Shown piece by piece: positions 25,575 to 37,547 of a stretch of DNA of 64,000 bases. Both the position numbers and the translations under genes were made by a program. The stretch is from the NCBI GenBank assembly GCA_963576475.1, contig OY754979.1, positions 29,963,578 through 30,027,577 on the forward strand. The letters run 5' to 3'. The notes below the pieces were generated by a model. It was not told the DNA's origin. It saw only the letters and a program-made list of their open reading frames with translations, and did not search any database. Every line of letters begins with the position of its first letter. The first letter of the stretch is position 1. Origin of the DNA: Molanna angustata (Eukaryota > Arthropoda > Insecta > Trichoptera > Molannidae).

Positions 25575-25800
25575 ATATTATAACAGAGTCGGGTCCTAAA
25601 GACAGTATTGGACACCTGCCCTGAAGGAAGAAGAAGCAGAGTGAGACCTAGGATGAGATGGGGGAGATATAAGAGCGATCGGACAGACAAATTGGAGGAG
25701 ACTTGCTGCCGTCAGGGCGGGATGGAGGCAGTTTCTTGAGGAGGCCAAGGCCCACACCGGGCCGAAGCGCCATTGCTGATGATGATGATGATGATGTTAA
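25575..25800 (+). pseudogene. LINE 3'-end relic with (GAT)n tail
   Basis: The plus strand reads RPRMRWGRYKSDRT and, after a frameshift, GWRQFLEEAKAHTGPKRHC then stop, followed by a GATGATGAT run. This layout (RPR.RW ... W..L.EEAKAH.G) is a common 3' end of RTE-type LINEs with microsatellite tails. Confidence 0.65.
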
Positions 25801-28544
25801 TGATATTATGAATTGTTGGTTCTATATATCTTTGATATATGGTACTTTTAAATAACATACATGCATAAATAAATAGAAGCGTTTGACTATTTACACTTTT
25901 ATTATTAGAATACAATAATTGATATTTATAAGGTAGAAGTACAATAATAGTTTATACAAATGAACCACAACGTGAGAGCACTCTAATTGATCAATCTAGC
26001 CCCGGCTTTACTCCAGACACTCGTTTACCTATATAAATCTCCCAACTCACGAAGAATGTCGAACTCCTGATTCGTGCATTCTCGAATAATGCCTATAAGC
26101 TATACTGATTGACTGTTGTAAGGCGCAACATCAATATAATTACAATATCAATAAAATAAATAAAAATTACTTGAAACATTAACTTGAGAAAGGTTACTTT
26201 TTAAGAAACACACTGTTAAGGGGCCATACAAACTTAAGCACCTCAATTTCAAATCAAATCCCTCAATTATGTTAAACTGTGTGTTTCTAGAAAAAATAGT
26301 ATTAGTCTTTTCAACATTTCTCTAGTGAATGTTCGTCACACAATTTTAAAATTCAGCCTAAATTCCCATAAATAAAGGAATAAAAATATCCTTTTTTTAC
26401 AGAATTTTTGTTAAATTACTCCATAACCATGTGTCGTAGAGAAATAAATCTTTTATACGCTTAAAGAGTGCATAAAATCAAAGTGGATGACCGATAAAGT
26501 TTTTTCATTTCAACTAAGGTTTGTTCTTAAAATGCAAAAAAATCAACAAATTTGGGGTTTCCGATAGTTCAAATCACGTATAAACCTTTTTTAACGCACG
26601 CGATATTTACCTTTACTAACGCGTTACTTCATAGTGCATTGGGCGGTTTTAATATATCATGTTTTCAGTCACTAATTTTAGCGTTATATGTCCTCTTAAA
26701 GATATTTGAGAAATTTGATTTCAAAATAGGGTGTTAATGTTCATAAGCCCTCTTGACATAATGTAAAGGGCGGCGAAATGGTCTAACAACTAGCAACACA
26801 GAAAGGATTAAAAATATGTTGACGCAATAATTATCTGAAATGTAAATATGTAATATTATAATATGGGAGTCATTAAGTAAGTAAATTAACACAAATACAC
26901 CGCAACGTACTTAATGTACAAGTCCAATCAATGATGTAATATTTACGATTATCTAAATTACTATAAATAGATCGTAACACAAGGTGCAAACACTTAAACA
27001 AATGGAAGCCATATTTTATTCAATCAATAAAATGCGCGGGATTAAAAAATAACGACACAATATTTAATTACTAATTTCATGTAGACAACGGGTATTGTAG
27101 GGCAAGAGTCGGCGACTGTCATAGTGAAAGGTTTTTTTCTATGCAAGGATACCACAGTAAGTAGGTAACAACGATTTGATCTTCATACCATTAACTGACG
27201 TGTTAAAATAGCAATGTTCAATATTTTGAAGGGTGTTGTCTTCGAAAGCCGTACTACTCAGGGTCGTAATCACCAACCAAAGTGTCTGTAAATGGAAGGC
27301 GTGATATCTAACAGTTTTCCGAAGTAAATATAAATAAAAATCACGCTTTATAGTATAACGCTTCTTACTGTAATTGACGTGTTAAAATAGCGATTTTCAA
27401 CACTTTGATGGCCCTTATCTCCGGAAGCCACCACTATTCAGGGTTCATATTATCCAATCGTTGTTACCTGCTGTGGTATCCTTTTACAGAAAAAAACGGG
27501 TCTTTAGACTATGAAATAAATCAGCCAGTCGTTGGATCTTGGTCAATTACACAATATTATGATGTAAATTTAATATAATTAGAATTGAAATTGAATGCAA
27601 CAGTTTGCGTTGCTAAACCGCGTGCATTTGGAGGATACGTGCCTTGAATTCAACACGAGTTTTAAGTGCATTAGCGCAACAAACTAGTGCCTAATTCGAG
27701 GCAGTACTTGCCTCCTAATCAACACGGAAAGGTAAATACGCGATCCGGACGCTGTGCCTCTATGGACGCTAAGCTTAAATTGGCGCTAAACAAATCATCA
27801 GTTTTATTATTACAAAAATACTGAAGTGTTTTCAACATTAATATTCATTTCACGAACGAAAGAATGAAGTAAAGTGTAAACATTATCAATTACCGCAATA
27901 AATGACAAAATAATGCAAAATGAAACAGAAATAAACATGACAAAAACAGAGAACATTCGCGATGTGAAGATTAGATCACCGCAAGCAAGGTCAATATTTC
28001 GAGACAAGGTGAGAGACAATCTAGACAAGAAATTACAACAGAGATGTTGAGAATCGATGTCGCGTGTGGAATTGAACTGAACAGTGTAACGTATTTTGTG
28101 ACGATGATGTCATGTTGGATGTCAAGGAGGATCTCTTGTTTAGAATGCGTAATCCACGGCCACTCGGAGCGGAGGACATTATATTATCACGTCCAAAGAT
28201 CTAAGTGATCACAACACTCGTAATGCGACATTTCAAATAAGCATAATGCATTGCGACGCAAATTATGCGACGGGTGGAATTTCGGTGAAAATAAAAGAAA
28301 TCATAGTCAAGATATTTAAACGTCTGTTGAAAATAATTTTATTGAAGGTGTCTATATAAATTCCTACAGTAAAGTTCTTTGTGATAAAAGTAGAGCTGCG
28401 TTACATAATAATTCTTTCATTTCGCTTAGTCTAAACATACGACAGATGGATATTATTGTTCACATATTATTATTGTCAACTTAAACCTCAAACCTTTCCC
28501 GATTGACTATTGGAGTTGTCAGATGTTCATCGTAGCATATGCAA
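25801..28544. other. Intron, no gene
   Basis: Contains the MITE at 27131-27499 and an inverted pair AAACACACTGTTAAG / GTTAAACTGTGTGTTT at 26208-26287. The rest is unexplained AT-rich DNA. Confidence 0.55.
27131..27499. mobile_element. MITE with ~45-bp imperfect terminal inverted repeats
   Basis: The left side, GTTTTTTTCTATGCAAGG then ATACCACAG and GGTAACAACGATT, matches the inverted right side at 27452-27499. The interior contains two direct copies of a segment with TGACGTGTTAAAATAGC, at about 27198 and 27373. Confidence 0.7.
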
Positions 28545-28800
28545 TATGTTCAAGATAAATTCTAATACTTTTGAGGGAAGAAGAGGTATAGGCCGTAAAC
28601 TAATGTCGTGGCTGAGGAACTTCTGCGAATGGACCGATATTGGGACGGTCGAATAACAACTCTTGGAGCTGGTGTGAGACAGTGGAGCGTTTAATGAAGT
28701 GATAGCTGACGTTGGGAGAACCTGACATTTACATGAAGATGAAAACTCATGTCTCCCAACAAATGGGGGAAACTCAGATGTTTTTGGCGCTAGGGATTCA
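28545..28800 (+). pseudogene. LINE C-terminal relic with in-frame stops
   Basis: The plus strand reads EGRRGIGRKLMSWLRNFCEW followed by several stops. This resembles the G(R/K)RG.GR...SWL.N...W block that closes the C-terminus of the LINE group seen at 35969-36420. The opposite-strand frame of 100 codons here has no recognisable features and is taken as a shadow. Confidence 0.6.
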
Positions 28801-30019
28801 GTTGTTTGCTGACCTTTAATGATAAGCATGAGCGTAAAAATTCAAAGTGAATGATAGATATACACTAAAAGATATGCAAAGCCACCGATCAAAAAAAAAA
28901 TTTTTTTTCGTTAGTTTGCTCATAAACATGTCGTTTTTTTGTGTCCGTCGTGCATATTTAATTATTTCCAAGTAGAAATAAATACGTTAGATTTAAGTCT
29001 ACAGTTTTTATTAATACCTACACGTTATCTAAAGTAATAAAGCAATCAAAATGTTAGTGTATGTGTGTGTGTATGTGTGTGTGTGTGTGTTTGTCTCACG
29101 CCTTCTGAAAAACCAAGAGCATCTAAAAATCTAATTTATGTGCGAACGTGTACCAGTATACCTGATGCAGTGTCACGCTAAAAATAATGCGATAAAAATG
29201 CTGAATTTTAAAAATATTTCAATAATTATTTTTTTCATACAAAATTTTCCAAGTCATATCTGTCAAAAAAGTGTACATTTTGCACGCAAATATCTGTTAG
29301 TTTAAAAGTTAGAAGTACGTATTTACACGAAGAAAATATATTTTCAAGTATAACTTAGCGTTTAAGTGAAAAACATGGTGAATATTTTGTATAATTATAA
29401 TGTTTAACTTATTTTTAAAGTAAGCGTTTTGTACAAATGTACATATAACCCCGCCATTTTAATATCTTTTCATACGATATTTAATTTTCCTACCGAATGA
29501 ATATGTTCTTTAAAATAATATACCTTTGAAATAAATGTGATTATGAAATAATAAAATGAAACACAAGACATTACAGCAAGTTTTAAGACATATATTGTAA
29601 AAGTCTGTTAATTATTAGTAAAGATATAGGCATAATAAAATTGCATAATTTGTATGTAATATTTGATATTTTGGACAATTTTCGTTTTTGTGGCTTCGAA
29701 CAAACCAATGTATGTAGGTACCTACCTACATATCCAAAAAAATGTATCGAGCCCATTTGATAGTAATATTTTATATGTTCGATGGTTACTATGGTTACGG
29801 AAAGATTCTGATATTCAAATAAAATTTGATATGAATCGAATTTATTTAGAACATTGTTGTAGGTAGGTACCTACCTAATACTATTTACTTACAAATCAAC
29901 AATATACTGATTTCCTATAGGAAAATTATTTTATTTATTTATTTATGTATGGATGCATGTATGCTATGTGCTCCTAAACCGTTTGTCCGATTACAATGAA
30001 ACTTTGGTGAATTGTCGAG
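28801..30019. other. Intron, no gene
   Basis: The GT microsatellite and two perfect TAGGTACCTA-type palindromes (29709-29732, 29858-29878) are the only marked features. Confidence 0.55.
29058..29093. repeat. (GT)n microsatellite
   Basis: Alternating GT tract with a few interruptions (GTATGTGTGTGTGTATGTGT). Confidence 0.9.
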
Positions 30020-30785
30020 CGTATGCCCGGGATGGTTTCTGGATTTAAATTTTTTTCTTATTTTTCTTCTTCTTCGTGTATTTGGTCATTTTACCAATGA
30101 AAGCGGAATATCCTGGGAAACGAAGGTCCGACTGTCTCTCCATTTCTTCGCAGGTCTTCCAGGACGGTTCCTGGATTTAAACTTTTTTCTTCTTCTTCTT
30201 CATCGTGTATTTGGTCATTTTACCTATGAAGGTGGACTAACCTGGGAGAAGAAGTTCCAATTGTCCTTCCATCTCTTCGCAGGTTTCTGGATTTAAACTT
30301 TTTTCTTCTTCTTCTTCTTCATGTATTTTTGGTCATTTTACCTATGAAGTTGGAGAATACTGGGAGAAGAAGGTCCAACTGTTCTTCCAACTCTTCGCAA
30401 GTCTTCCAAGACGGTTTTTGGATATAAACTTTTTTCTTCTTCATCGTGCATTTGGTCATTTTACCTGGACATTTTAGGTGGACTATCCTGGGAGAAGAAG
30501 GTCCAATTTTCCTTCCATATCTTCGCAGGTATCTGGATTTAAACTTTTTTCTTCATCTTCTTCGTGTATTTAGTCATTTTACCTTTGAAGGTGGAGTATC
30601 CTGGGAAAAGAAGGTCCAATTTTCCTTCCATATCTTCGCAGGTATCTGGATTTAAACTTTTTTCTTCTTCTTCTTCGTGTATTTAGTCATTTTACCTTTG
30701 AAGGTGGAGTATCCTGGGAAAAGAAGGTCCTTTCATCTCTTCGCGGTTCTTCCAGGATGGTTTCTGGATTTAAACTTTTCTTAAG
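30020..30785. repeat. Long minisatellite, 113-132 bp units
   Basis: Seven occurrences of CTGGAT(T/A)TAAAC/T at about 30039, 30171, 30288, 30415, 30532, 30645 and 30760. Each is followed by a CTTCTTCTT tract and GTGTATTT.GTCATTTTACC. Frames through it are repeats, not genes. Confidence 0.88.
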
Positions 30786-30960
30786 CGGCTGAAGGGACGG
30801 GATGTAATGAAGGGAAGGGATGCACTAAAGGGCCTGAAGGGATGGGAGGTATAAAAGGGCCTAAAGGGACGGGAGGTACTGAAGGGCCTGATTGGAAGGG
30901 ACGTAATGATGGATTGAAGGGATGGGAGGTACTGAAGGGTCTGAAGCGACCGTTCGTGGA
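30786..30960. repeat. G-rich minisatellite of roughly 28 bp
   Basis: Units of the type GAAGGGATGGGAGGTACTGA follow the previous array directly, with strong purine bias on the plus strand. Confidence 0.75.
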
Positions 30961-31960
30961 GTCTAATTCTTTTTCTTCGTTTTCTTATTTTATGTAGAAC
31001 TTTGGTGAATTTTATACAAAACTATTTCCTATGGATTAATCTTCTTCTTCTTTTATGTAGACCTTTTAGTCAGTTTTTATGCAATCTATTTCCAATAGTC
31101 TAATTCTTCTATTTTATGTATTTTTTCTTATTTTATGTAGACCATTGAAATAGTTTTTTATACAAACTATTTCTTATAGTCTTATACTTATTCTTCTCTT
31201 TTTTATTTAGACTTTTGGGTTAGTTTTAAGTCTAATAGTCTATTGTGCAGAAATATTATTAACAATATGCACACTTGATGAAAATACATATGTAAAAACG
31301 AATGGGATGTGGGATGTGACGATGTAACCTGCACTAGAATATTTTCAATACTTTTGTTTAATCAAATTTAAACCATTTATATCATCCTATTTTGAATAAT
31401 TTTCAACACCTTCATATTTGATTTCGTTGACGATATTTAAATAATGGGGGTTGTGGCCATTACTGAACTCTTCACAACGTTTATATTCAAATTAAAAACT
31501 ATTTATTATAGTTTAAGTCTTTTTCTTCTTCGTTAATGTAGACTTTTGTGTCAATTTTAAGTCTATCAGTCTAATTGTGCAAAAATATAATGCACACTTG
31601 ATGAAAAAATATAAAAACGAATGGGATGTGACCAACACTAGATCTTTTCAGTACATTATTTAATCAAATTTAAACCACATTCCAACATCCAAAATTACTA
31701 AATTTTCAATAGGTATATATTACAATTTGTTTTCGATGATAATATTTAAAAATGGGGGTTGTGTACAACGTTGATAAACTGTCATATTTAAAACCATTTC
31801 GCGTAGTCCATGCGTGCAGAAATTGTATATTATACTTCATTCACACTTTATAGCAATATATAAAAAAGAATGGGTTGTGGCCATCACTTGAACATTTTAC
31901 AATGCTTAAACTCAATCAAATTTCAAACCACTTTTCATAGTCCGATATTGCAAAATAATT
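30961..31960. repeat. Degenerate direct repeats, AT-rich
   Basis: Recurring blocks TTATGTAGAC..TT, TTAATCAAATTTAAACCA and AATGGGGGTTGTG at intervals of about 300 bp in the second half. These are old tandem copies; no gene is seen. Confidence 0.55.
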
Positions 31961-32469
31961 GGGTGACAATATTATAAAAACGATTGCTTATTCCTTCACA
32001 GTTTTACATTCTTGGCCAACGGCGGGACATAAAGGCTAGTAAAAAATATAAATACGATTTGGTGACATCACCAACATATAGATATGTATATATGAATTCT
32101 TTAAAACTGGCTATAGAGGAAGTTACATCATAAATAAAAGTGGTTACATGTTTCGCAATACAAATATTAATAAACTTAATAAAACTTGCAAATTGACTAA
32201 GTTTGAAAGACATAAATATAAGAGATTTTATCATCTAAGAAATGATACTGAAATCTATAAATAACTTTTGTAATTGGAGGAGCACAATTAAACAGTTGAT
32301 GATATTAATTAAGAAAAAATAGTAAACAATTCAATTACAAAACGAGATTACTGTAATAATAACTTCAAAACGGATAATTCTTAATAAAATTCTATAGCAA
32401 GTTGATAATAAATTTACAGTCCATCGAGGGGTTTATTTGATAATAAATTTAAAGTCGATCGAGAGGTAA

Positions 32470-32799
32470 TCAGAGTGAACCGAGCCATATTTTCTTATAT
32501 AGACATGCATCCATCGCCTCATCAAGACTTTCGTCTATTGTTCGTAAATTTCTTACATTTTTCGCCTCATCAACACTTTCGTCTATTGTTCGTAAATTTC
32601 TTACATTTTTCTCTTTCAGGGTGTCGTTCACATGGTCCTGCCATCCTTTTCTTGTTCCATTCATGCCAGCTTGGTATATTTTCTTTACAAAATCATAATT
32701 ATCCACTGCAGTTATATCGCAATGAGGAATAATAGTAGGGTCCCAAGAAAGAGACCTCGAGGCACTCCAGAAAATAAAAAACCAACATAACTGCCACAC
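32470..32799 (-). pseudogene. LINE-like C-terminal fragment with internal duplication
   Basis: The minus strand is open for 109 codons: GTRKGWQDHVNDTLKEKNVR resembles the RGRP..W.D.V...L....V region at the end of several LINE RTs. The block NVRNLRTIDES occurs twice in a row because of a 51-base direct duplication in the DNA. I cannot name the family; a different mobile-element ORF is possible. Confidence 0.45.
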
Positions 32800-33474
32800 T
32801 CAATATATGCATCAGAATGATCCTTCCTATCACTCTTAAGCCGCAACTCAACAACCCGAATGTGTTTTATGAATAGTAAAGTTTACCTTGGCACATGATT
32901 GAGATAGGATTGGCCGTTTGATTTATGAATGGCGGAGCGTATTTTGCTTTTTTTTCTACGTCTATAATTATCTTAATTTCTTCATCTCGACGTCTGAGGT
33001 CACTCGCGCCGCATTTGATAAAAAGCTTTCTGCAATTATAAACATGTTGCGCAGTGACTCCATTGAATCTTAGTTCTGTAAGTTGTTGATGGTGTTAATC
33101 GATTACCTTAAGAGTTCATGGTCATACCATTAACATCTTAATAATATCAGCAGTGATTGACCATCAACATTTTTAATTGTATCTTTTGCGGAAGAAAAAT
33201 GAATTATAAATATAGGTACCTACATTTTTTTTTCACTTCTGGAGCAAGAATAATTATTTATGTACTGAGATAAAAAAAAATATTTAAAAACCACAATATT
33301 TCGTTGTACAAATCGAAAAAAAAATGTGTTTAACGGAATTCTGGTTATAATAAATCTTTTTTATTCGTTGAAAATAAATTTAAGTTTCCCCAAAAATTGC
33401 TTGTTTCAAATGTTTCCTCAAACGATTTAACTGTAGCCAATACTAAAATCTTCACGAAATAAACGCAATTTTCA

Positions 33475-33770
33475 CCAGTACAACTGGTGTGTGGGGATAC
33501 ATGCAGTGAATGTATGACAGTGAAACAACGACACATGTGCTGTTTCTCTCGCACTTATATAGATATTGTACTGAGAATTGGAGACGTCATGAATATTGAT
33601 AAACACAACATTTCTGCATTATTAACTCTAAAATCGGATTTTTGGTTTATGTTGTTGTTCTCGCAAACGAGCGATGTATCGTGCTTCCTTTTATATAGTA
33701 ATGTACACCCGCATACTTTTCGCTGATAACCCCGCATTTTGGGATATCCGGATATGCTGTGATGGTATGA
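33475..33770 (-). repeat. Interspersed repeat family A
   Basis: The minus strand has ATCCCAAAATGCGGGGTTAT and AAGGAAGCACGATACATCGC, with a second piece (ACCAGTTGTACTGG, palindromic) at the left side. Short frames on both strands here are not genes. Confidence 0.65.
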
Positions 33771-33984
33771 ATGAAAAGAAAGAATTTTTAATAATTTAAA
33801 AAATGAACTTCATCAAACCTTCTCGAAATTTGACGAATTAATAAAATTATAAACAAGTGAATAAATACGAACTTTATTATTATTTTTTTATTTCCCGCTA
33901 TTTGTTTTACTCGTTTAATTTTATGATCAGTTTACTTTGGTTTCTTAAGTTCCTTTCTTTTTTTCCTGATCGCTACTCTCTCTC

Positions 33985-34345
33985 TCTCTTCTCAGCCCAA
34001 TCCCGTCCACTCCTGGACGAAGGCCTCCTCCATCTCCTTCCACGCCACTCTATCCTGTGCTCTGAGCAACCAATTGGCACCAACACGACGGCTGATGTCA
34101 TCTCTCCATCTCATTGGCGGTCTTCCATCACCTCTGACTGTCATTATCGGTCTCCAAGCCAACACTATCCTTGGCCATCGGTCTTCGGGGTATCTAGCCA
34201 CGTGGCCCGCCAATCTCTACTTCAGAATCAACCAATTTTGTTCTTTCCCTGATGGTGTCGTTTCGCACCCTGTCTCTCAGACTTAATCCTAACATGGCTC
34301 TTTGGGTGACTCTTAGGTTTTCAGCACTTTTCTGAGTCATTGCTA
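33985..34345 (-). pseudogene. RTE-like LINE 3' relic
   Basis: The minus strand encodes a decayed version of the C-terminus of the element at 62229-63977. GRPPMRWRDDISRRVGANWL and AFVQEW match GRPQARWSDDIKK..W and AYVQEW. Further upstream, after a frameshift, LRVTQRAMLGLSLRDRVRND matches LLVTQRAMERKLLGISIRDR. Frames are broken, so it is a dead copy. Confidence 0.8.
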
Positions 34346-34395
34346 CTATTTATTTTTTATTTTATTTTTAATATTGCTATTACCACTTATTTTTT

Positions 34396-34553
34396 AAGTT
34401 TTTAGCTACTGGTTTCGGGAGAAACTGAACACCCATCGATAGGCGGATTACAACAACAGGTACCCAACAAATCATTATTCAAAATTAGTTGGTTGTAATC
34501 CGCTTGTCGATGGGAGTCCAGTCTCCGCCGAAACTAGTCGCGAAAAACTCAAT
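34396..34553. mobile_element. Foldback MITE
   Basis: Arms of about 55 bp contain GGTTTCGGGAGAAACTG (left) against the inverted AGTTTCGGCGGAGACTG (right), and CCCATCGATAGGCGGATTAC against CCCATCGACAAGCGGATTAC. It has no coding content. Confidence 0.7.
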
Positions 34554-34789
34554 AAATTTAGTAGTAATAGCAATATTTAAACAAGGTATTCAAATTTTGT
34601 ATGGAAAATATTTCAGCGTTTACACGAAATGAGTTTGTTAAATTATTTTTGATTAAAAATTTTACTATGAAAACTTGATAATTCTTCAATGCCATTTTAT
34701 GAAAGTGATGAAATTTGAAATTTGAAAATAAAAATAACAAACTTCGCATTTCCTGAGCTTGGGGTCACTGAAATATTTGACAGTTAAAA

Positions 34790-34995
34790 AATTAAGAAGC
34801 ACTATTCAGATATCCTTCAAAATCTTATGTGTTCTGAGCGAGTATTAGATAAACATATTTGCAAAATTTTAAAATAATCAAATGAGTGCTTTAGTCTATA
34901 ATCGATAAAGTATAATAAACACGCCGTACATAGTACACAGCACACACATATAGATACATTGTGATGAAACTTTCAGAATACAATCTCAGCTTGAT
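34790..34995 (-). repeat. Interspersed repeat family H
   Basis: It matches 47870-48165 in inverted orientation: GTACTATGTACGGCGTGTTT, TTAGTATCTAATACTCGC-like and TTTTGAAGG blocks are shared. No coding content. Confidence 0.6.
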
Positions 34996-35084
34996 ACTAG
35001 TTGAAAATCTGCAATAATAAAAATATCCTTAAAAATTCCGAATTCATTACTTTTTTTATTTACTATTGAAAAAATGAATAAAGT

Positions 35085-35275
35085 GTCTTTGTTAAACAAG
35101 TACATATAAATCTTGCTACGTTCCCTAAAATAAGCATAAATGCTTGTGCTATAGGCGAACGAAATCGGTCGAAGAAGGATTCGAACTCGCGACCAGTGGA
35201 ATAGTAACCAAATGCGCTAACCGCTTTGCCATCGACCCCCCAACTATATCCCCTTGGGTTAATGAGGAGTAACAA
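35085..35275 (-). mobile_element. tRNA-derived SINE, family E
   Basis: The minus strand has CGATGGCAAAGCGGTTAGCG (A box), CGCGAGTTCGAATCCTTC (B box), then TATAGCACAAGCATTTATGC and a tail. Related decayed copies are at 1760-1880 and 60225-60315, and a fragment near 15822. Confidence 0.75.
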
Positions 35276-35968
35276 TAATTAAGTTTGATTATGGATTATC
35301 ACAAGGCATCCACTGAAACAATTATCATCATCAATGGCTCCACACCCTATTGCGAGCCTTGGCCTAAAATTAACATTAATAATTATCATCAATTAATTAA
35401 AATGAATAGATTTCATCAAATTATTATAATCATTCATTTATTCATTCATCAACTGAAACAATGAATATTCTTATACGAATTTATTGCCATAAGGGAATAA
35501 TCTCTTAAATTAAAGCTCGAAATATTTAAACCCATTTTAAAAGTAAAAACGAAATACTCGTTTGGCAACCCCAGTTGAATTCTCGAATATTTGGCAGCTA
35601 CGGCGAGACACGTTAGAAAGTGAAATTATCCGAAATGTCTAGACTGGGATAGTACAGATCGGGATACATAATATTCATTATTGTTTGCAGTGTCTTTCTA
35701 TCTGTCTCTCTATTGTTACAAACGATTGGCTTTTTTTAAATTTCAATTTCTACGCTATATTTTTCATTGGCGATAGTTTCCTTACAGTGATGACAGGTTC
35801 TCAACGAACCATTTGAAACTAGAGCTTCGAATTCGAATCGACATAAAATCGAGTAGTAGACTATTCCTCCGTTACTTAGGTTAGTGACGATGAATGTATT
35901 TTCTTTCTACCTAATCCAATAATAGGAAGATAGCGTGATTGTATTTGTATACAATAGAAATTAAGTAG
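35276..35968. other. Intron, no gene
   Basis: ATT/CATT-rich low-complexity stretch at 35380-35460. Nothing else recognised. Confidence 0.55.
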
Positions 35969-36420
35969 GCGAAAGAGTTTGTATATCTGGGAAGCAGAAT
36001 ATCTCAAGACGGACGTTCAACAGCAGACATCAAAAGCAGAATGCACCACACAAGAGTCGCCTCCAACAAAAGATCAACAATTTTTGAATCCCCTAATATT
36101 TCCATCAAAATTCTTGTCTGGAGTATACTGCTATATGGCTGTGAAACATGGACCATCAGCCAACGCAAAACGGGACGTCTGTCTGCGTTTGAGATGAGGT
36201 GCTACAGACGCATGGCTATAGTTCACTGGTCAGAACACATCAGCAACGACGAGGTACTAAGTAGGGTTGGAGAGACAAGGCAACTTATGAAAATAATTGC
36301 CCAACAGAGAACAACTTGGATAGGCTACGACATCCGGCACCCAGGCCTGATTTTTACCATCGTCAAAGGAATGATTGATGGGGGCAACTATAGAGACCGC
36401 CCCAGAAACAACTATATAGA
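35969..36420 (+). pseudogene. LINE reverse-transcriptase C-terminal relic
   Basis: The plus strand reads AKEFVYLGSRISQDGRSTAD, then ILLYGCETWT and LSAFEMRCYRRM, then EVLSRVGETRQLMKII. This is the thumb and C-terminal region typical of an endonuclease/RT LINE distinct from the 51861 and 62229 families. An internal segment between the first two blocks is missing. It ends against the long foldback at 36424-36607. Confidence 0.75.
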
Positions 36421-36423
36421 CCA

Positions 36424-36607
36424 GGAGGGCAAGTCTGGTTCAATCGGCGAAATCAAAACCCTCGTGATTACCCATATCATGGATATAATTATTATATGGA
36501 GTTCTACAATATCTTTAAATGTCATATAACTCCATACGATAATTATATCCATGATATGGGTAATCACTGGGGTTTTGATTTCGCCGGTCGAACTAGACTT
36601 GCCTCCC
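36424..36607. repeat. Long inverted repeat (80-bp arms, 24-base loop)
   Basis: The left arm (36424-36503) and right arm (36528-36607) are about 89 percent complementary, including the uninterrupted TGATTACCCATATCATGGAT. It sits between a LINE relic and the truncated CR1/jockey-like copy. It could be a MITE or a local inverted duplication. A transcript through it would form a long hairpin. Confidence 0.85.
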
Positions 36608-36693
36608 TGATAATGAAACTCCAATGAATTGCAATTGTCCCTGCAAAATTGTCCCAAATTGTCCCTGCAAAATTGTGTGCAAAATTGTCCCTG

Positions 36694-37351
36694 AAACCCC
36701 AATGAATTGCAAGTGTCTTTCAACGGAAGCACCCTACCTAACAGCAGCTCTATCGACCTGCTTGGAGTATCTATAACGAACCAATTACACTACAGAGGTT
36801 CCATCGAAGCTAAGGTGAAACTCGCCTCCAAAAAATTGAGCGTACTATATAGAGCGCGTAGATATTTTACTAAGTCCCAGATGTGTATACTCTACAAAGC
36901 GCAAATACGTCCAATTATTGAATATGGTAGTCACCTCTGGAGTGGCGCCCCCCAATACCTACTGAATACCCTCGACGCTGTCCAAAGGCGTGCTATACGT
37001 CTGATTAATGATCCATCACTGACTGATGGATTGCAATCACTAGAACACAGACGTAAAGTCGGTATTTTAAGTTTATTTTATAGATACTACCACGGGAATT
37101 GCTCAGAAGAACTTGCATCTTTGGTCCCTCCTCCACCCACTCGCAACAGAGTCACTCGCTTTACTCAATCGCAGCACCCATTCACAGTGGACCTTCAACA
37201 TATACGAACAAGTCGCTTCTCGAACTCCTTTATTATTAATACAGCAGCCCGACTGTGGAACGATCTTCCGAATTCTGTGTTTCCATCTTCGTACAACCCG
37301 GGTCTTTTTAAAATCCGAATCAATAAACTCTTTTCTAGACTGCAAACGTAG
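36694..37351 (+). mobile_element. Shorter copy of the same CR1/jockey-like LINE (RT C-terminal part)
   Basis: From AACCCCAATGAATTGCAAGT onward this copy aligns nearly base for base with 52664-53311. The open frame is 214 codons (36707-37351). One difference is an added ATT triplet giving an extra Ile near the C-terminus. The two sequences part company after the common GCAAAC, where this copy meets a hAT-like end (37361). It is strongly 5'-truncated and lacks the catalytic YADD region, so it is inactive. The high similarity to 51861-53409 points to recent mobility of the family. Confidence 0.88.
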
Positions 37352-37360
37352 GAAGGTAAA

Positions 37361-37440
37361 GGCAGGGTTGCTAACGTAGAGCTTTTCCCCCTATAAAGGG
37401 CGTGAAAATACGGAATGGGCTTTTTTAGGGGCCTATTATT
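37361..37440 (+). mobile_element. Left end of a hAT-like element related to 10671-11258
   Basis: CAGGGTTGCTAACGTAGAGC, then CTTTTCCCCCTA and GGAATGGGCTTTTTTAGGGG parallel the left 75 bases of 10671-11258. No matching right end is seen nearby, so it is truncated. Confidence 0.65.
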
Positions 37441-37547
37441 TTTAGTACAAATAAGGGTTGAAATTCACTGTGTATATAAAATTAAGAAGTTCGAATACCA
37501 ACATACATTAGTTTTTGAACGTAATGAAATTAATAAAGTGATTCATT

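Noticed and set aside
30012..30655. Two plus-strand frames with repeated Phe/Leu-rich segments
   Set aside because: Translation of the 113-132-bp minisatellite; no start or splice context.
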